A DNA stretch of 64,000 nucleotides, from positions 4,530,951-4,594,950 of the forward strand of contig CM065189.1 in assembly GCA_033026295.1 (NCBI GenBank). Reading direction: 5' to 3'. Below, piece by piece: positions 14,948 to 27,817 of this stretch. The DNA is from Channa striata. Lineage: Eukaryota; Chordata; Actinopteri; Anabantiformes; Channidae. Position 1 is the first letter of the stretch; the number at the start of each line of letters is the position of its first letter. The notes under the pieces were generated by a model. The model was not told the origin of the DNA and did not search any database. It saw only the letters and a list, made by a program, of their open reading frames with translations. The translations under genes were made by a program, and so were the position numbers.

Positions 14948-15145
14948 ACACATTTACATTTAGCAGACGCTTTTATCCAAAGCAACTTACAGTAATTTGG
15001 TACATATATACACAGTTGGTTGCCACACAGGGTGCTCATCAGCCACTGGGGGCAACTAGGGGTCCAGTGTCTTGCCCAAGGACACTTCAACATGTAGCCG
15101 GGACTGGGGATCGAACCTATGACCCTGTGGTCCATGGACGACTGC
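14948..15145 (-). mobile_element. tRNA-derived SINE
   Basis: Read on the minus strand it has a B-box-like GGTTCGATCCCCAG, the body CCTTGGGCAAGACACTGGA, and a tail TTTGGATAAAAGCGTCTGC followed by AAATGTAAATGT. The same architecture occurs at 56603-56794. It is a SINE and not a tRNA gene, because no cloverleaf can be completed. Confidence 0.75.
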
Positions 15146-15149
15146 GTGA

Positions 15150-15736
15150 AAGGTGTAATGTTGTTAGAACACATGCATGTGATATCTGCAATTTTGAGAG
15201 TAAGGTTACAGTTGCAGAGATACCTAAAAAGAGGGTGAGAAGTTTACCTTTTTTATTTATTTTAATGTATAAAATTCCATTTGCATCTACTGATTCAAAG
15301 TTGTTAGGATGTTTGAGATATGAAGGTAAACTTTGTGGGTTAGTAGGATTAGAGAGAGTTGCAGTTTGATCGTTTCTCCATGTCCGCACAGTGACAGAAA
15401 CTCACTCAGCATTTGAGCAGTTTGACAGCCTCACAGAATATAATAATTTGTTTATTGTAGCCTACTGGAGACACAACAAGTTTTAGTTTTGACGTTTTGA
15501 TTTGTGTATTAGAGAAAGGTGCCATAATGTCAGAATGGACAAGAATTAATATCCACATTTCTCAATTCATAAGGGGTAAAGTCAGGAGTTTAACATACAA
15601 ACCTACATTTAATAGAACAACATTATTTTGCTTCAAGGCCAATCAACATAAAACTCCCTGCTTTCACTTCTTTTGACCAACAAGTGGTTTTGCGGTCACA
15701 TTGTTTTAGATGGCTGGAAAGCTTCAGTGTCTTCAG
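15150..15736. other. Non-coding, unassigned
   Basis: No gene is supported. Short stretches before and after the SINE (14825-14947, 15170-15260) resemble 50370-50480 and 50815-50870 near GIMAP-E, which suggests an older duplication that included this flank. Confidence 0.4.
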
Positions 15737-15985
15737 ACATAAAGGCCTGGATGTCCTACAATGTCCTTCTAAACTCAGATAAAATTTAAGTTTGGGCCTA
15801 AAAATCTCAAAAACATTTTGTCCAACCATATTGTTACTTTAGATGACATAACTCTGGTCCCCAGCAATACTGCAATGAATCTCTGAGTAATTTTTGACCA
15901 GGATTTGTCATTTAGCTCACACTTAAAACAATTCTCTAGAACAGCCTTCTTCCACCTAAGGAACATTGCCAAAATTATCTCCTAT
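15737..15985 (+). mobile_element. L2/CR1-group LINE fragment
   Basis: The plus strand matches the post-YADD part of the L2 copies at 46140-46360 and 57640-57870 (CATAACTCT, TTTTTGACCAGGATTTGTCATTTA, ACAGCCTTCTTCCACCTA). It is truncated at both ends and carries stop codons. Confidence 0.85.
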
Positions 15986-17740
15986 AGGCCTCAGAGAAAC
16001 TGAATCAAAGTTCAGTGTACGTTAAATTTTTGGTAATAGTATACCAGTAAAGTTAAACAGCAACTTTGTAGGCAGCCAGTATAGTTTTTTTTAACTAGTC
16101 TTTAATGACAAATAAAGATCTTCAAAATACAGAAATGTTATCAAGTAAAAATTATGTAGTAATGTAGGTAGACCTTGTAAATGATAAAATAAAATGTCTT
16201 AATTTCTCTAATTAAAATCTTTGTCTTGTTTTTGTAAATGATCAGAAATATGGTTTAGTGCACCCCGAAATACTCGAAAAAGCGCAAGTGAGCGGGAATC
16301 AATTATTTATTGTAATGATGGAAAAATTGATATGGTAAAGGAGGCCAGGAGAGACACTCTGAGACATTCGGATATTAAGGCTCTTGTGGGGTGGTGGAGA
16401 GTGGAAGTTGGTGAGCGCAGGAGGGAAACCAGTGGAGAACATTAGAACATGCTGAGAAATCTAGAAGAACTAAAAGTGACTTAGAACGCCAGGGAGAAAA
16501 AGCACAAAGTAAAAACGTCCGTGGGGAAAAAACACAAAACGTACGGATCTCCAACTGAAACAAAGTAACAAAATACATTTAAACAATGTTTATGACAGTC
16601 CCAAAATATAAGCAACTCTTAACTTAGATTTTATTACTTGTTTGTTCCTCACTTGTAAATGTAATCTAAATGTAAATGTAAATGTAAGCAGCAACGCAAA
16701 TAACTGTAGCTTGCGCAAAATCCAAAAGTATGCCAGAGAAGAGGTGAGTCCAGGGGAAAAGGCTTTGAACAATAAACTCACGGAGAAGGAACTGCAAAAA
16801 GGAGACAATGGCCAGTGTATCTGAAGCGAAGAGCAGGATACTGGAGGGAGATAGTCCAGGGCGGCAGACGGAGAAAACAACTCAGATGAGGGAAAAAACC
16901 TTGAGAGCACACAGCAAAACATGAAGCATAATCGGACACAGGCAAAACAAAGAACAACTAGCGAGCAGAGTGAGTGTTGCCCCTTTTCCAGGGCAACACA
17001 CATCAGCGCAGAGACCAGTGCAACATTTTGAATCCATACTTCTGTGTGGGGGGGGCTGTTAGAGCGTGTATATTTCAGCAAATATTTTGTCATGCACAAG
17101 TTAGGGAAGAATAAAATATTTATTAGTGTTGGGTTCTAAGTTTCTGAACATACAATATTTGAATTAATTGGTTCCAACCAAGTCAGTGTAACATTACAGG
17201 TTCGCAAAATCATTTACCTTTGAAATACAAATTCCTAACTGGAAAATTAAATCAAAAGTTACTTTGACAAAAGTTTATTGTTAGTATCAAACTGTACTTT
17301 TCCTTCAGCTTAGCATATGGACACATTAGGTCTTGAGTGTATAAATGAAAACTAATAACATTAATCTCAAATGACAAATGAATTTTCATGTGAAACAGTC
17401 AATCTGATCAAACTCGTCACTGTAGGCAAGTCCATTTGACAGCAATCAGTCCGTCCTCAGAGGACTGTCAGGACCTTTTCTAATCATAGATCACATCCGT
17501 GTGCAGAAACAACACAGAAACACATAGAAACATGACTTGTGATATGATCTTCACAGGTGTGAACATTTCAAAAATCTTATGTAACAAACCTAATTAATTT
17601 CTCCTTTGTCTATAATGAAAAACATTATACATGAAAGAACATTAGATAAAACAATCTGACAATATGATGAGTGATGTCCCCAGTGAGTGGCTGTAAACAA
17701 ATTCACCTTCCACTTAATATCATAAAAGAAATTTTAATTT
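15986..17740. other. Non-coding, no identifiable feature
   Basis: AT-rich sequence with a short AAATGT repeat at about 16660-16686 and a G8 run near 17048. No exon, RNA gene or complete element could be supported. Confidence 0.5.
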
Positions 17741-17799
17741 TGATTTTATTTCTGTGGATTATTTTTTTTTTTAATGTTTTTAACCACAATGCTCAAAAT

Positions 17800-19068
17800 T
17801 TAAAAAAACTTTCCAATTGCTTTGCTGAATGATTTAAAGCCTTCACCAATATGTTTACCAGCATTTCGCAGGTGGTAATATGGATTCGACTCCTCAGCTT
17901 GTTGTCTGATCCCGTTCTTCAGCCTTTCTATCTCCTCCCTCAGTTCTCTCTGATTTTGCTCCATCATCAAATTCATCATGTCTGCTCTCTGTTTTTCTGT
18001 CTCTGCTTGTTCTTTTATTCTCTGCATCTCTTTGTTGTATTTTTCCTGTATTTTTCTCTCCACTTCCTCTTGTTCTCTGCGTATTTCCTCTTGCTTCTCC
18101 TTCAGGATTCGTTGTTTCTCCTCTTCGATCGCCCTCTCTGCCTCCTGGAACATCTCGTTGGTGTAGTGACTTCCTCCGTTCCTCTGAACTATATGTTGGA
18201 TCTTCTGAAGCAGTTCAGTGACCTGAGGCTGATTCTTCACCTGATTATTAAAAACATGGTACTGACTGTTACATCTGGCTAAAAGGTCTTGAAGTTCTGG
18301 GCTTTCATACAAGAACTCCTCAATGGTGGTTCCTTGGAGAAGGTCACCACCAGTAAAGAGGACCATGCTGTATCTGTCTGCATCCCGGCCAAAGATTTCT
18401 TGAATCCTTTGCACAGTGTTTTGTTCTTCTTCAGTGAATCTGCCCAGTCTGATGACCACAAGGAAAACATGGGGTCCAGGAGCAGCATATGTGATACACT
18501 GGCTAATATCTTTATTGGTTTTGTCTTTGCCAAACCTGGTGTCAAACAGGCCCGGGGTGTCAATGACAGCCACCTGCTGTCCATCCACCACAGCTTTTCC
18601 CTTTGAACAGTCCACAGTCATAGACTTAGCGCTGAACTTTGATTTAAAGCACTGTCGTCCCAGGATGGTGTTTCCAGTCGCACTCTTTCCTATTCCAGTC
18701 TTCCCCACCATCACAATCCTCAGCTCCTCATTATTCATTCTCATAGATCCTGTGGAGAAGAGTAAGTGATTGCTGTCTATGATGCCCAAGCAAAACACAT
18801 TTAGTGGCTCAAAGGGAATCCAAATCATTAACAATTTCCTAGTGACCAAGAAATCTGGATTTCACTAAATGTTGTACAAATGTTTACGATACTTATGGCA
18901 AAGGTTAACTCGGAAAAAAAAAGTGCAGTCTGTCGGAATAGTATATAGGTATTACAGTAGTACATGACACAAAATAACTGATTAGTAACATAACTTACCA
19001 GAGTTTCCAACTGACAAGGGGTTGTAGAAGTTGCCAGCCTGGTTTGAATTGTGAAAGTTTCCTTCCAT
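17800..19068 (-). CDS. GIMAP-C: AIG1/GIMAP-family GTPase
   Basis: Two minus-strand coding exons, 18999-19068 (starts MEGNFHNSNQ, 23 codons plus one base, donor GTAAGT) and 17800-18749 (acceptor TTCTCCACAG), join in phase to 339 residues. The P-loop GKTGIGKS is at residues 39-46, DTPG at 87-90, then RLGRFTEEE, FTGGD and FNN, all diagnostic of AIG1. A long charged coiled coil follows. The C terminus is GEGFKSFSKAIGKFF, a possible amphipathic membrane-binding helix, instead of the CaaX-like end of A and B. The asparagine-rich N-terminal exon differs from the 5-residue exon of A and B. A minus-strand AATAAA lies at 17745-17750. The promoter is lost in the gap that begins 32 bp upstream of the start codon. 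No lesions are seen. Confidence 0.87.
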
Positions 19069-19100
19069 GTTTGCATTAACAGACAGAGAAAGACACTGGA

Positions 19101-19200
19101 NNNNNNNNNNNNNNNNNNNNNNNNNNNNNNNNNNNNNNNNNNNNNNNNNNNNNNNNNNNNNNNNNNNNNNNNNNNNNNNNNNNNNNNNNNNNNNNNNNNN
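19101..19200. other. Assembly gap, 100 N
   Basis: Exactly 100 N, a placeholder length. It lies immediately upstream of GIMAP-C's first exon and ends inside an RTE 3' region, so contig continuity is not proven here. Confidence 0.99.
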
Positions 19201-22200
19201 TGTTAGAACATCCATATGTCTCCTCCTTGGTCGTCCTTTAGCCCTCTTGCCTGGCAGCTCCATCTCCAACATCCTTCTACCAATATAATCACTATCCCTC
19301 CTCTGCACATGTCCAAACCATCTCAATCTGGCCTCTCTGACTTTGTTGCTAACACAGGCAACGTCACGCTGTCCCTCTGATGAACTCGTTCCTTATTCTG
19401 TCCAACCTTGTCACTCCTAAGGAGAACCTCAACATCTTCATCTCTGCTGCTTCCATCTCTGCCTCTTGTCTCTTTCTCACTGCTACTGTCTCTAACCCAT
19501 AGAGCAGAGCTGGTCTCACCACTGTCCTGTACACCTTTCCTTTGAGTCTTGCTGACACTCTTCTGTCACACAACACTCCTGACACTTTCCTCCACCCATT
19601 CCAACCTGCCTGCACTCGCCTCTTCACCTCTTTTCCACACTCTCCATCACACTGAACTGTTGACCCCAAGTACTTAAACTCCTGCACTTTCTTCACCTCA
19701 GCCCCTGTAACCTCACACTTCTACCTGGATCCCTCTCGTTTACACACATGTATTCTGTCTTACTCGACTGACTTTCATACCTCTTCTTTCCAGAGCAAAC
19801 CTCCACCTCTCCAGCTGTTCCTCCACCTGGTCTCTACTCTCACTGCAAATCACAATGTCATCTGCAAACATCATTGTCAGGGAGATTTCTGTCTGACCTC
19901 GTCTGTCAACCTGTCCATCAGCATAGCAAACAAGAAGGGACTCAAAGCCGATCCTTGGTGTAGTCCCACCTCTACCTTGAACTCCTCTGTCTGACCTCGG
20001 CACATCTCACCACCGTCATGCTTCTCTCATACATGTCCTGAACTACTCTGACGTACTTCTCTGCCACTCCCGACATCCTCATACAGTACCACAGCTCCTC
20101 CCTCGGCACCCTGTCATACGCCTTCTCTAAATCCACAAACACACAATGCAGCTCCTTCTGACCATCTCTGTACTTTTCCATCAACAACCTCAAAGCGAAA
20201 ATGGCATCAGTGGTGCTCTTACGGGGCATGAAACCATACTGCTGCTCACAAATCTCCACCTCCTTCCTAAGCCTGGCTTCCACTACTCTTTCCCACAGCT
20301 TCATTGTGTGGCTCATCAGCTTTATCCCTCTGTAGTTGCTACAGTTCTGCGTGTCACCCTTGTTCTTAAAGATCGGCACCAGAACGCTTCTCCTCCATTC
20401 CTCAGGCATCTTCTCACTCTCTAAAATCCTGTTAAACAGACCTGTCAGAAACTTCACTGCTGTCTCTCCTAGACACTTCCACACCTCCACAGGTACGTCA
20501 TCAGGACCTACAGCCTTTCCACTCTTCATCCTTTTCAGAGCCTTCCTCACCTCATCCTTTCTAATCTCTCCTATTTCCTGCTCCACAACATCCACATCTT
20601 CCTCCCTTCTTTCCCTGTCATTTTCCTCATTCATCAGCTGCTCAAAATACTCCTTCCATCTTCTCTGCACACTCTCCTGGCTTGTTAGCACCTTTCCATC
20701 TCTGTCTTTAATCACCCTTATCTGTTGCACATCTTTCCCATCCCTATCTCTCTGTCTGGCTATCCTGTACAAGTCCTTCTCTCCTTCCTTCGTGTCTAAC
20801 CTGTCATACAGCTCATCGTAAGCTTTCTGTTTGGCCTTTGCCACCTCCCTCTTCACTCTGTGCTGCACTTCCTTGTACTCCTGTCTACTTTCCTCAGTCC
20901 TTTCTACATCCCACTTCCTTTTAGCTAACCTCTTCCTCTGGATGCAGTCCTGTACTTCCTCATTCCACCACCAAGTGTCTTTATCATCTTTCCTCTTACC
21001 AGATGACACACCAAGCACCTTTCTACCCATTTCCCTGATTACCTCTGCTGTAGTTTCCCAATCATCTGGAAGCTCTTCCTGACCACCCAAAGCCTGTCTC
21101 AACTTCTGCCTGAATTCCTCACAAGTTTCTTCATTCTTTAGCTTCCACCACTTGGTCTTCTTTTCTGACTTTCCTCTCTTCTTCTTCCTGACCACCAGAG
21201 TCATCTTACACACCACCATGCGGTGCTGTCTGGCTACACTCTCTCCTACCACCACTTTACAGTCACTAACCTCTCTCAAATGACCTCGTCTACATAGGAT
21301 GTAGTCCACCTGTGTACTCCTACCTCCACTCTTGTATGTCACTCTATGTTCCTCTCTCTTCTGGAAGTAAGTGTTAACTACAGCCATTTCCATCCTCTTA
21401 GCAAAGTCCACTACCATCTGTCCTTCTGGATTCCTGTCCTTTACACCAAACCTGCCCATTACCTCCTCATCACCTCTGTTCCCCTCACCAACATGCCCAT
21501 TGAAGTCTGCTCCAACAACTACTCTCTCTCCTCTAGGGATACTCTCTACAACCTCATCAAACTCACTCCAGAATCTCTCTTTCTCTTCTAACTCACAGCC
21601 AACTTGTGGAGCATACCCACTAACTATGTTCACCATCACACCTTCGATTTCTAGCTTTAGGCTCATCACCCTGTCTGAGACTCTTTTCACCTCTAGAACA
21701 TTGTTCACAAACTCCCCCTTCAGGATCACTCCTACTCCGTTTCTCTTCCTATCCACACCATGGTAGAACAGTTTGTATCCTCCTCCAATACTACGTGCTT
21801 TGCTGCCTTTCCACCTCGTCTCTTGCACACACAGTACATCTACTTTCCTTCTCTCCATCATGTCTGCCAGCTCTCTACCTTTCCCTGTCATTGTGCCAAC
21901 GTTAAGAGTCCCTACTCTCAAATCTAAGCTCCTGCCTTTCCCCTTCTCTCTCTGACCACGCACCCTTCTGCCTCCTCTCCTTCTTCGACCAACAGTAGTC
22001 CAATTTCCACCGGCACCCTGTAGGTTAACAGCACCGGTGGCGGTCGTTGTTAACCCGGGCCTCGACCGATCCGGTATGAAAGTGGTATGGATGACTCGCA
22101 TGATTGTACTTGGCAAAATTTTACGCCGGATGCCCTTCCTGACGCAACCCTCTCTATTTATCCGGGCTTGGGACCGGCACAGAAGTTACTGGCTTGCAAC

Positions 22201-22206
22201 CCCTGT
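19201..22206 (-). mobile_element. RTE-clade LINE, near full length, 3' end in the gap (RTE-2)
   Basis: The 714-codon frame 19972-22116 encodes an AP endonuclease domain (VGTLNVGTMTGKG, VQETRWKGSKA, GADFNGHVG) and the N-terminal half of the reverse transcriptase (RGIKLMSHTMKLWERVVEARL, FVDLEKAYDRV). A one-base deletion near 19995 shifts the frame; FADDIVICSE, the catalytic box, continues at 19740-20003, and further coding lies at 19364-19696 and 19201-19326. The 5' leader is the conserved one shared with 35231 and 55867. The pre-insertion site is preserved in the inverted copy near 61555-61565. Confidence 0.93.
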
Positions 22207-23435
22207 GTCTGGTCTTGCTGAAGTACTTAATTAAGAAAGGAGCACACATACACACAAAACTACACAGTGTCTCTGCTTTGTGCTGCCCAGCAAACAGGGT
22301 GTGTGGTTGTTACAGTTGTAAGATCAGCTGTCTTTACAGGAATAGACAAATGTTTCCAGAAAACCAAGTGGCCAAAGGGTTACATACACAACATAGGCTT
22401 AGAACTGAACCGAGGCTGAACTTTGGCATCGGACATCACAAACTTTACTTACTTTTTGCACTTAAGAAACTTAGCAGACTTTGCATGTTCACCCTGTGCT
22501 TGTGTCAATTTCCTCTGGGTTCTCAGATTCCTCCCGTGGTGCAGTTAAGGTTAATAACTGGCAGTAAATCCTATAGTAAAGTATGCACAGTAAAAATAAA
22601 TGTGTCAGCTGTGTCAGCAGTTTATGTTTTATCATTATTACATCTGCATACTGTCAACAAAGTTCACAGACCACAGAAAGTGACACAAAACCTACAAAAT
22701 ACATAGCATTGGAAGTGGAACACAAAAGCTAAATGCTAAAAACAGTGACAATAGACACACCTGCTTCCTCACTACAGTAACCACATGTGCAACTTAATAA
22801 TACAATGACTAAAACAATGCACAAAATCTGGCATTACAGTCGAACCCCAGTCTCCTGTGGATAAATCCTGCGTTCCTTGTTGCACCATCCACCACCCTGT
22901 CCACCTCCCTATGAGACTTTTTCACTTTTCACTCATTCTATGTCATTGCTTAATATTGAAGTGTCAATGTTTCTATTGAACAACACTGGAAACTCGTCTT
23001 CGTGCGTCAATCACCGAAGTAAATGGATGTGTTAAGTATCAGTGTTTAACGCAGAAGGGATACCTCAGGAACGAAAACAGGCTGCAACATCACACTGAAT
23101 ATTTTGCCTGGTCTTTGATCGATGTTTGCTAACAGCAGCACAGAGGAGCATCTTTTGTAGATGGATAAAGACTGTTATCTGATTGGAGAAGTTTGTGTAG
23201 GGGGTTGCACACATGTACATGTGACATATTCATGCCATAGTTTTGCAAGTTATTTATATCAGCTCTTACTGAATGTAAAAAATGTAAAAAACAATGATGT
23301 AAAAACAGCATGAAACCAATGGAAAAATGTTAACACATTCACATGAGAAGTTGTCTGCTGTGCTAAGAAGGTGATGATGAGGATCAAGCAGATCACAGTT
23401 TCATTAAACATATCTAACTATTTCAGGAATATTAC
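22207..23435. other. Non-coding upstream region of the orphan GIMAP exon
   Basis: No gene is seen. The whole stretch matches 60360-61570 in reverse orientation with only scattered mismatches. It contains the distal upstream part of a GIMAP promoter. Confidence 0.8.
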
Positions 23436-23595
23436 AATAACTTTCACTTTCATTTGTGACTCGTGCTGACGTTGCAGTTTTTCAGAGGCGTATTTAAGGG
23501 TGTGTTTTGTGTATAAGGCCATGATAAAGAGGCTGCAACAGAACAGTTCACTTCAGTATCTACTCCAGTGTCTTTCTCTGTCTTTTAATGCAAAC
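23436..23595 (+). promoter_or_regulatory. Orphan GIMAP promoter: ISRE-like site plus TATA-like box
   Basis: TTTCACTTTC at 23442-23451 is GAAANNGAAA on the opposite strand. TATTTAA lies 40 bp downstream at 23491-23497, and the start codon about 100 bp further. Same layout as the A and B promoters, with different intervening sequence. Confidence 0.6.
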
Positions 23596-23665
23596 ATGGA
23601 AGGAAACTTTCACAATTCAAACCAGGCTGGCAACTTCTACAACCCCTTGTCAGTTGGAAACTCTG
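23596..23665 (+). pseudogene. Orphan GIMAP first coding exon (GIMAP-D)
   Basis: It encodes 23 residues identical to GIMAP-C exon 1 (starting MEGNFHNSNQ) plus one base, with an intact GTAAGT donor. Near-identity to the GIMAP-C locus (18812-19100, inverted) continues to about 23850 and then stops. No GTPase exon of its own follows; an L2 LINE begins at about 24115. Either it is a dead truncated gene or it serves as a distant alternative first exon for GIMAP-B, whose acceptor is in the same phase. Confidence 0.75.
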
Positions 23666-24114
23666 GTAAGTTATGTTACCAATCAGTTATTTTGTGTCAT
23701 GTACTACTGTATTACCTATATACTATTCCGACAGACTGCACTTTTTATTTCCGAGTTAACCTTTGCCATAAGTATCGTAAACATTTGTACAATATTTAGT
23801 GAAATCCAGATTTCTTGGTCACTGGGAAATTGTTAATGATTTGGATTCCCTTTCGGGTTGGAAAACGTATGGAAGAACCTGGAACAATGACAATAACAAT
23901 AATAATAATAATACTAATAATAAATACTGGTAACAAGAAGTGTTGTTGCTTGCAGCAATCACACTAATAATAATAAATACTGTAAACAACAATAAGATTG
24001 CTGCATTTCCTGTAGAAAATGCATGTCATTTCCAAAAGTTAGCTGCGAGTATGGAAGCCTGCAGTTCCACATTATGTGGTCAGGTTTAATGCACTAAACC
24101 TTTGATAACTGAAA

Positions 24115-26789
24115 GCACATGAAACAAAAAATATTTAGCATCATTGTATTATCACCATCTAAATCTCTGTTAGTAAATGACTTGATAAGTGATCATCAAT
24201 TCGATTTATTTTGTCTCACTGAAACCTGGTTGCAGAAGGAAGAATATGTTAGTTTAAATGAGTCGACCCCCCCAAGTCATATTAACTATCATGTTCCTAG
24301 AAGCTCAGGCCGAGGTGGAGGAGTAGCAGCAATCTATCACTCAAGCTTACCGATAGAACCTAGACCTAAACATAGTTATAACTCATTTGAGAGTCTTACT
24401 CTGAAACTTTCACACCCAAGTTGGAAAACTCAAAATTCACTCCTATTTGTTATCGTGTATCGTCCTCCAGTCCCTTATTCTGAATTTTTGACTGAATTCT
24501 CAGATTTTCTAGCCGACTTAGTGCTTAGTGCAGATAAAGTCGTCATAGTGGGCGATTTTAACATTCATGTAGATGCTGACAGTAACTCCCTCAACACGGC
24601 ATTTAGTTCATTATTACATTCAATTGGTTTCTCTCAAATTGTAAATGAACCCACTCACTGTTTTAGTCACACCCTAGACCTTGTCCTTGCATACGGTATT
24701 GAAATTGATAAACTAACAGTATTTCCCCATAATTCTGTTCTCTCTGACCATTTCCTAATAACATTTGAATTTAGTTTATTGGACTACACAGCAGCTAGAA
24801 AGAAGTTTTGCTTCAGTAGGTGTTTATCTGAAAACACTGTGAACAAATTTAAGGAAATGATCCTTCATCATTTACTTCAACATGTTCTGATATAACTGAG
24901 AGTAGCCTCATTAACTGTACTCCTGCACAAGTTGATTACCTTACTGATAATTATGCAGCATCTTTACGTTCCATACTTGATAGTGTTGCCCCTCTAAAAA
25001 GAAGGCAGTAATTCTGAACAGGCGATCTCCATGGTATAGCTCGCAAACCCGCAATTTAAAGCAGGCGTCACGAAGACTAGAAAGGAAGTGGCGTTCCACT
25101 CATTCACAAGAATCACGCCTAGCCTGGAAAAAGAGTTTATACTTATACAAATTAGCACTTCAGTAAAGCCAGAACAGCTTATTATTCATCACTAATAGAG
25201 GAAAACAAGAACAACCCCGGTTTCTTTTCAGCACTGTAGCCAGGCTGACTAAGAGCCATAGTTCAGTGGAGACTAGTATTCCCTCAACGCTATGTAGCAA
25301 TGACTTCATGACCTTCTTCACAAACAAAATCATAGCTATTAGAAATAAAATTCACCAGACCCTCCCCACAAATACAACAGAATTAGAATCATCAGTAAGT
25401 CCTCAGTCCCTTTTAGACTGCTTTATGCCCGTAGACCTTGCTGAGTTAACTTCAACTATTATGGCATCTAAACCAACAACATGTCTGCTAGACCCTATTC
25501 CAGTTAGACTGCTCAAAGACGCTCTACCCTTATTAGACACGTTCGGTATTAGATATCATTAATCTATCCTTACAAACAGGATATGTACCAAAGGCTTATA
25601 AGATAGCTGTAATCAAACCTCTACTTAAAAACCTAGTCTGGATCCAGATGTCTTAGCCAATTACAGACCAATATCCAATCTCCCTTTATTTCTAAAATAC
25701 TTGAAAAAGTAATTGTAAAGCAATTATGTGACCACCTGCACAGAAACGACTTGTTTGAAGAATTTCAGTCAGGATTTAGAGTTCATCATAGCACAGAAAC
25801 CGCACTGATTAAAGTCACCAACGATCTTCTTCTGGCTTCAGATAACGGACTTGTCTCTATACTAGTTCTGATAGATCTTAGTGCTGCATTTGACACCATT
25901 GATCACAGAATATTATTACAGAGACTAGAACATGTAATTGGAATTAAAGGAACAGCACTAAATTGGTTTAAATCGTATCTATCAGATAGATTCCAATTTA
26001 CTCATGTTAATGATGAATCTTCGACATACACAAAAGTTAGTTATGGAATTCCACAAGGCTCTGTATTAGGACCAATACTCTTTACTCTATATATGTCTCC
26101 CCTAGGCAACATTATTAGAAAACACTCTGTAAATTTTCACTGCTACGCTGATGACACGCAGTTATATCTATATCTTCCAGTCCAGATTCGGGAAGCAGAC
26201 ACCCTCCCTATTTTTAAGACTAGGCTCAAAACCTTCCTTTTTGATAAAGCTTATAGATTGTTATAGTCATGCTGCTACAGGCTTAGATTGCTGGGGGACT
26301 TCCTCTTCTCTTCATTCTCTCCTCTCACCCCACATCTATAATGTCACCACTGTATGACATTAACTCTGTGTCTTCTTTGTCCCGTAGTCGTCTCTCTCCC
26401 TCTCTTTCCCCCTCTCTCTCACCCTGTCTTCAGGTGTCCCCGGATTTGGCGCTGTGTGTCCTCCAGTGTGCAGCTACTGGTCCTACTAACCTGCTCAATG
26501 TTTTGTTGCTGCTTTTGTTGCGCTGTTCTTTTCTCTCTCCACTTTCCACTCACCCCAACCGGTCAAGGCAGATGGCCGTCCACCCTGAGCCTGGTTCTGC
26601 TGGAGGTTTCTTCTGGTAAAGGGAGTTTTTCCTCTCCACTGTTGCCTATGGCTTGCTCAAGGGGGATTTGTTGGGTTTTCTCTACATGTTTGTATAGTCT
26701 TGACTTTATTATGTAAAGTGCTCTGAGATGACCTTGTTGTAAAATGGTGATATATAAATACAGTTGAATTGAATTGAATTGAATTGAAA
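24115..26789 (+). mobile_element. L2/CR1-group LINE, degraded, internally deleted
   Basis: The endonuclease frame 24119-24895 shows LTETWLQKEE, VGDFNIHVDADS and LSDHFLI. Frames at 25266-25562 and 25751-26266 cover the reverse transcriptase, with LIDLSAAFDTIDH, GIPQGSVLGP and YADDTQLYL. Right after YADDTQLYL, about 620 bp present in the 46016 and 57520 copies are missing (junction near 26167), so the frame jumps to the C-terminal PVQIREADTLPIFKTRLKTF. The 3' end is the typical GGTGATATATAAATACAG followed by (AATTG)n repeats. Several frameshifts make it inactive. Confidence 0.92.
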
Positions 26790-26868
26790 TGCACAATATG
26801 AAAAAGAACGTCAAGCTGCACATAACCAAATACAACAATGTTATGACCTGATGGCCACGATAGAAGCT
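26790..26868 (+). pseudogene. GIMAP C-terminal tail relic
   Basis: In one frame this reads AQYEKERQAAHNQIQQCYD and LMATIEAE, matching the tail of GIMAP-A and B (QHEKERQAAQNEVQQHYALM). It starts directly at the L2 3' tail and runs directly into the start of duplicated block B. The CaaX end and the GTPase domain are absent. Confidence 0.8.
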
Positions 26869-27817
26869 GAGTGCACGTGATTGTGAAGAGAGAGGAATTA
26901 ATCTGTGATGTTGTTACACCAACAAAGAAACAACCACATCCAAGATCCAGAAACACGGCCACCATCCCAGAGCCTGAGGTCAACGTGATTTCTCATTTTC
27001 AGCATGTGATGAGTCATGTTTGTACTATTTCCAATTCGTAACAGATTTCAAAAGATTTGTAAATCACTGCATTCAGTTTTTATTTTTTACATGGTGTCCC
27101 AGCTTCTCTGGGAATTGGTTTTGTACAATTGGCATGTCAGTTTTCAGAATGTTTATAAACTGTGTCTTCGGTATCTGATGGACAATGTCTGTCTGGTTTT
27201 GAATTTCATAAGCTTTTATATAGGTGCATCTATGGAACCTGGCTGTACTTCATTTGCCTGAATACATTTGTCACACACTGTAACACCTTTACATAAGAAA
27301 AAATTTACTCATAACTCACCTGAGCTGGACCCTGCTCTCCCTGCAGAACCCGTCCAGCACACACAGTATTGACACACTGTTTAACAAATGGCAGAATTTC
27401 ACACTGTGATTTGCCCCTGAAATCGTTGACAGGCTGCATCGTGTGTGTGTGTTTTGTCTTGCAGAGGACGATGCGCTGATGGTTTCCTCATGTGGACGCT
27501 GGAGTAAAAACACAATGTCTGAAATTCAAAGTGGGATGTTCATATAGAATATTATATCAGAATATTCCGCCTGAATATCTAACAAATACACGCTGTAAAT
27601 ATCTGAAAATGAAATCCCAATACACCTGAATGACACAAGTGACGTCATTCGTCCTGCAAGAGATGACATCGTAGATACCTAATTATTATAGGAAGAATTA
27701 AATTAAGGATATTAGAAATATCATAATATAATCCAATGACAAACACATTAAACATTTGACTGCAAGACTCGATATCTAGTGAAGATCTTTCAGTCAAAAA
27801 AAAACCCCAAAACATGT
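26869..27817. other. Copy B of the 5374-6760 flank, CpG-rich core deleted
   Basis: It aligns by eye with 5374-5952, then jumps at about 27438 to the (GT)n that corresponds to 6408, omitting about 455 bp. It then continues to match 6430-6760. No gene remains. Confidence 0.75.

Noticed and set aside
19067..19288. Frames that read through the N gap (also at 60061-60397)
   Set aside because: Sequence in the gaps is unknown, so these frames have no support.
20336..21082. Plus-strand Ser/Leu-rich frames across RTE-2 (and similar frames in the other RTE copies)
   Set aside because: They are antisense shadows of the RTE coding strand and hold no conserved domain.
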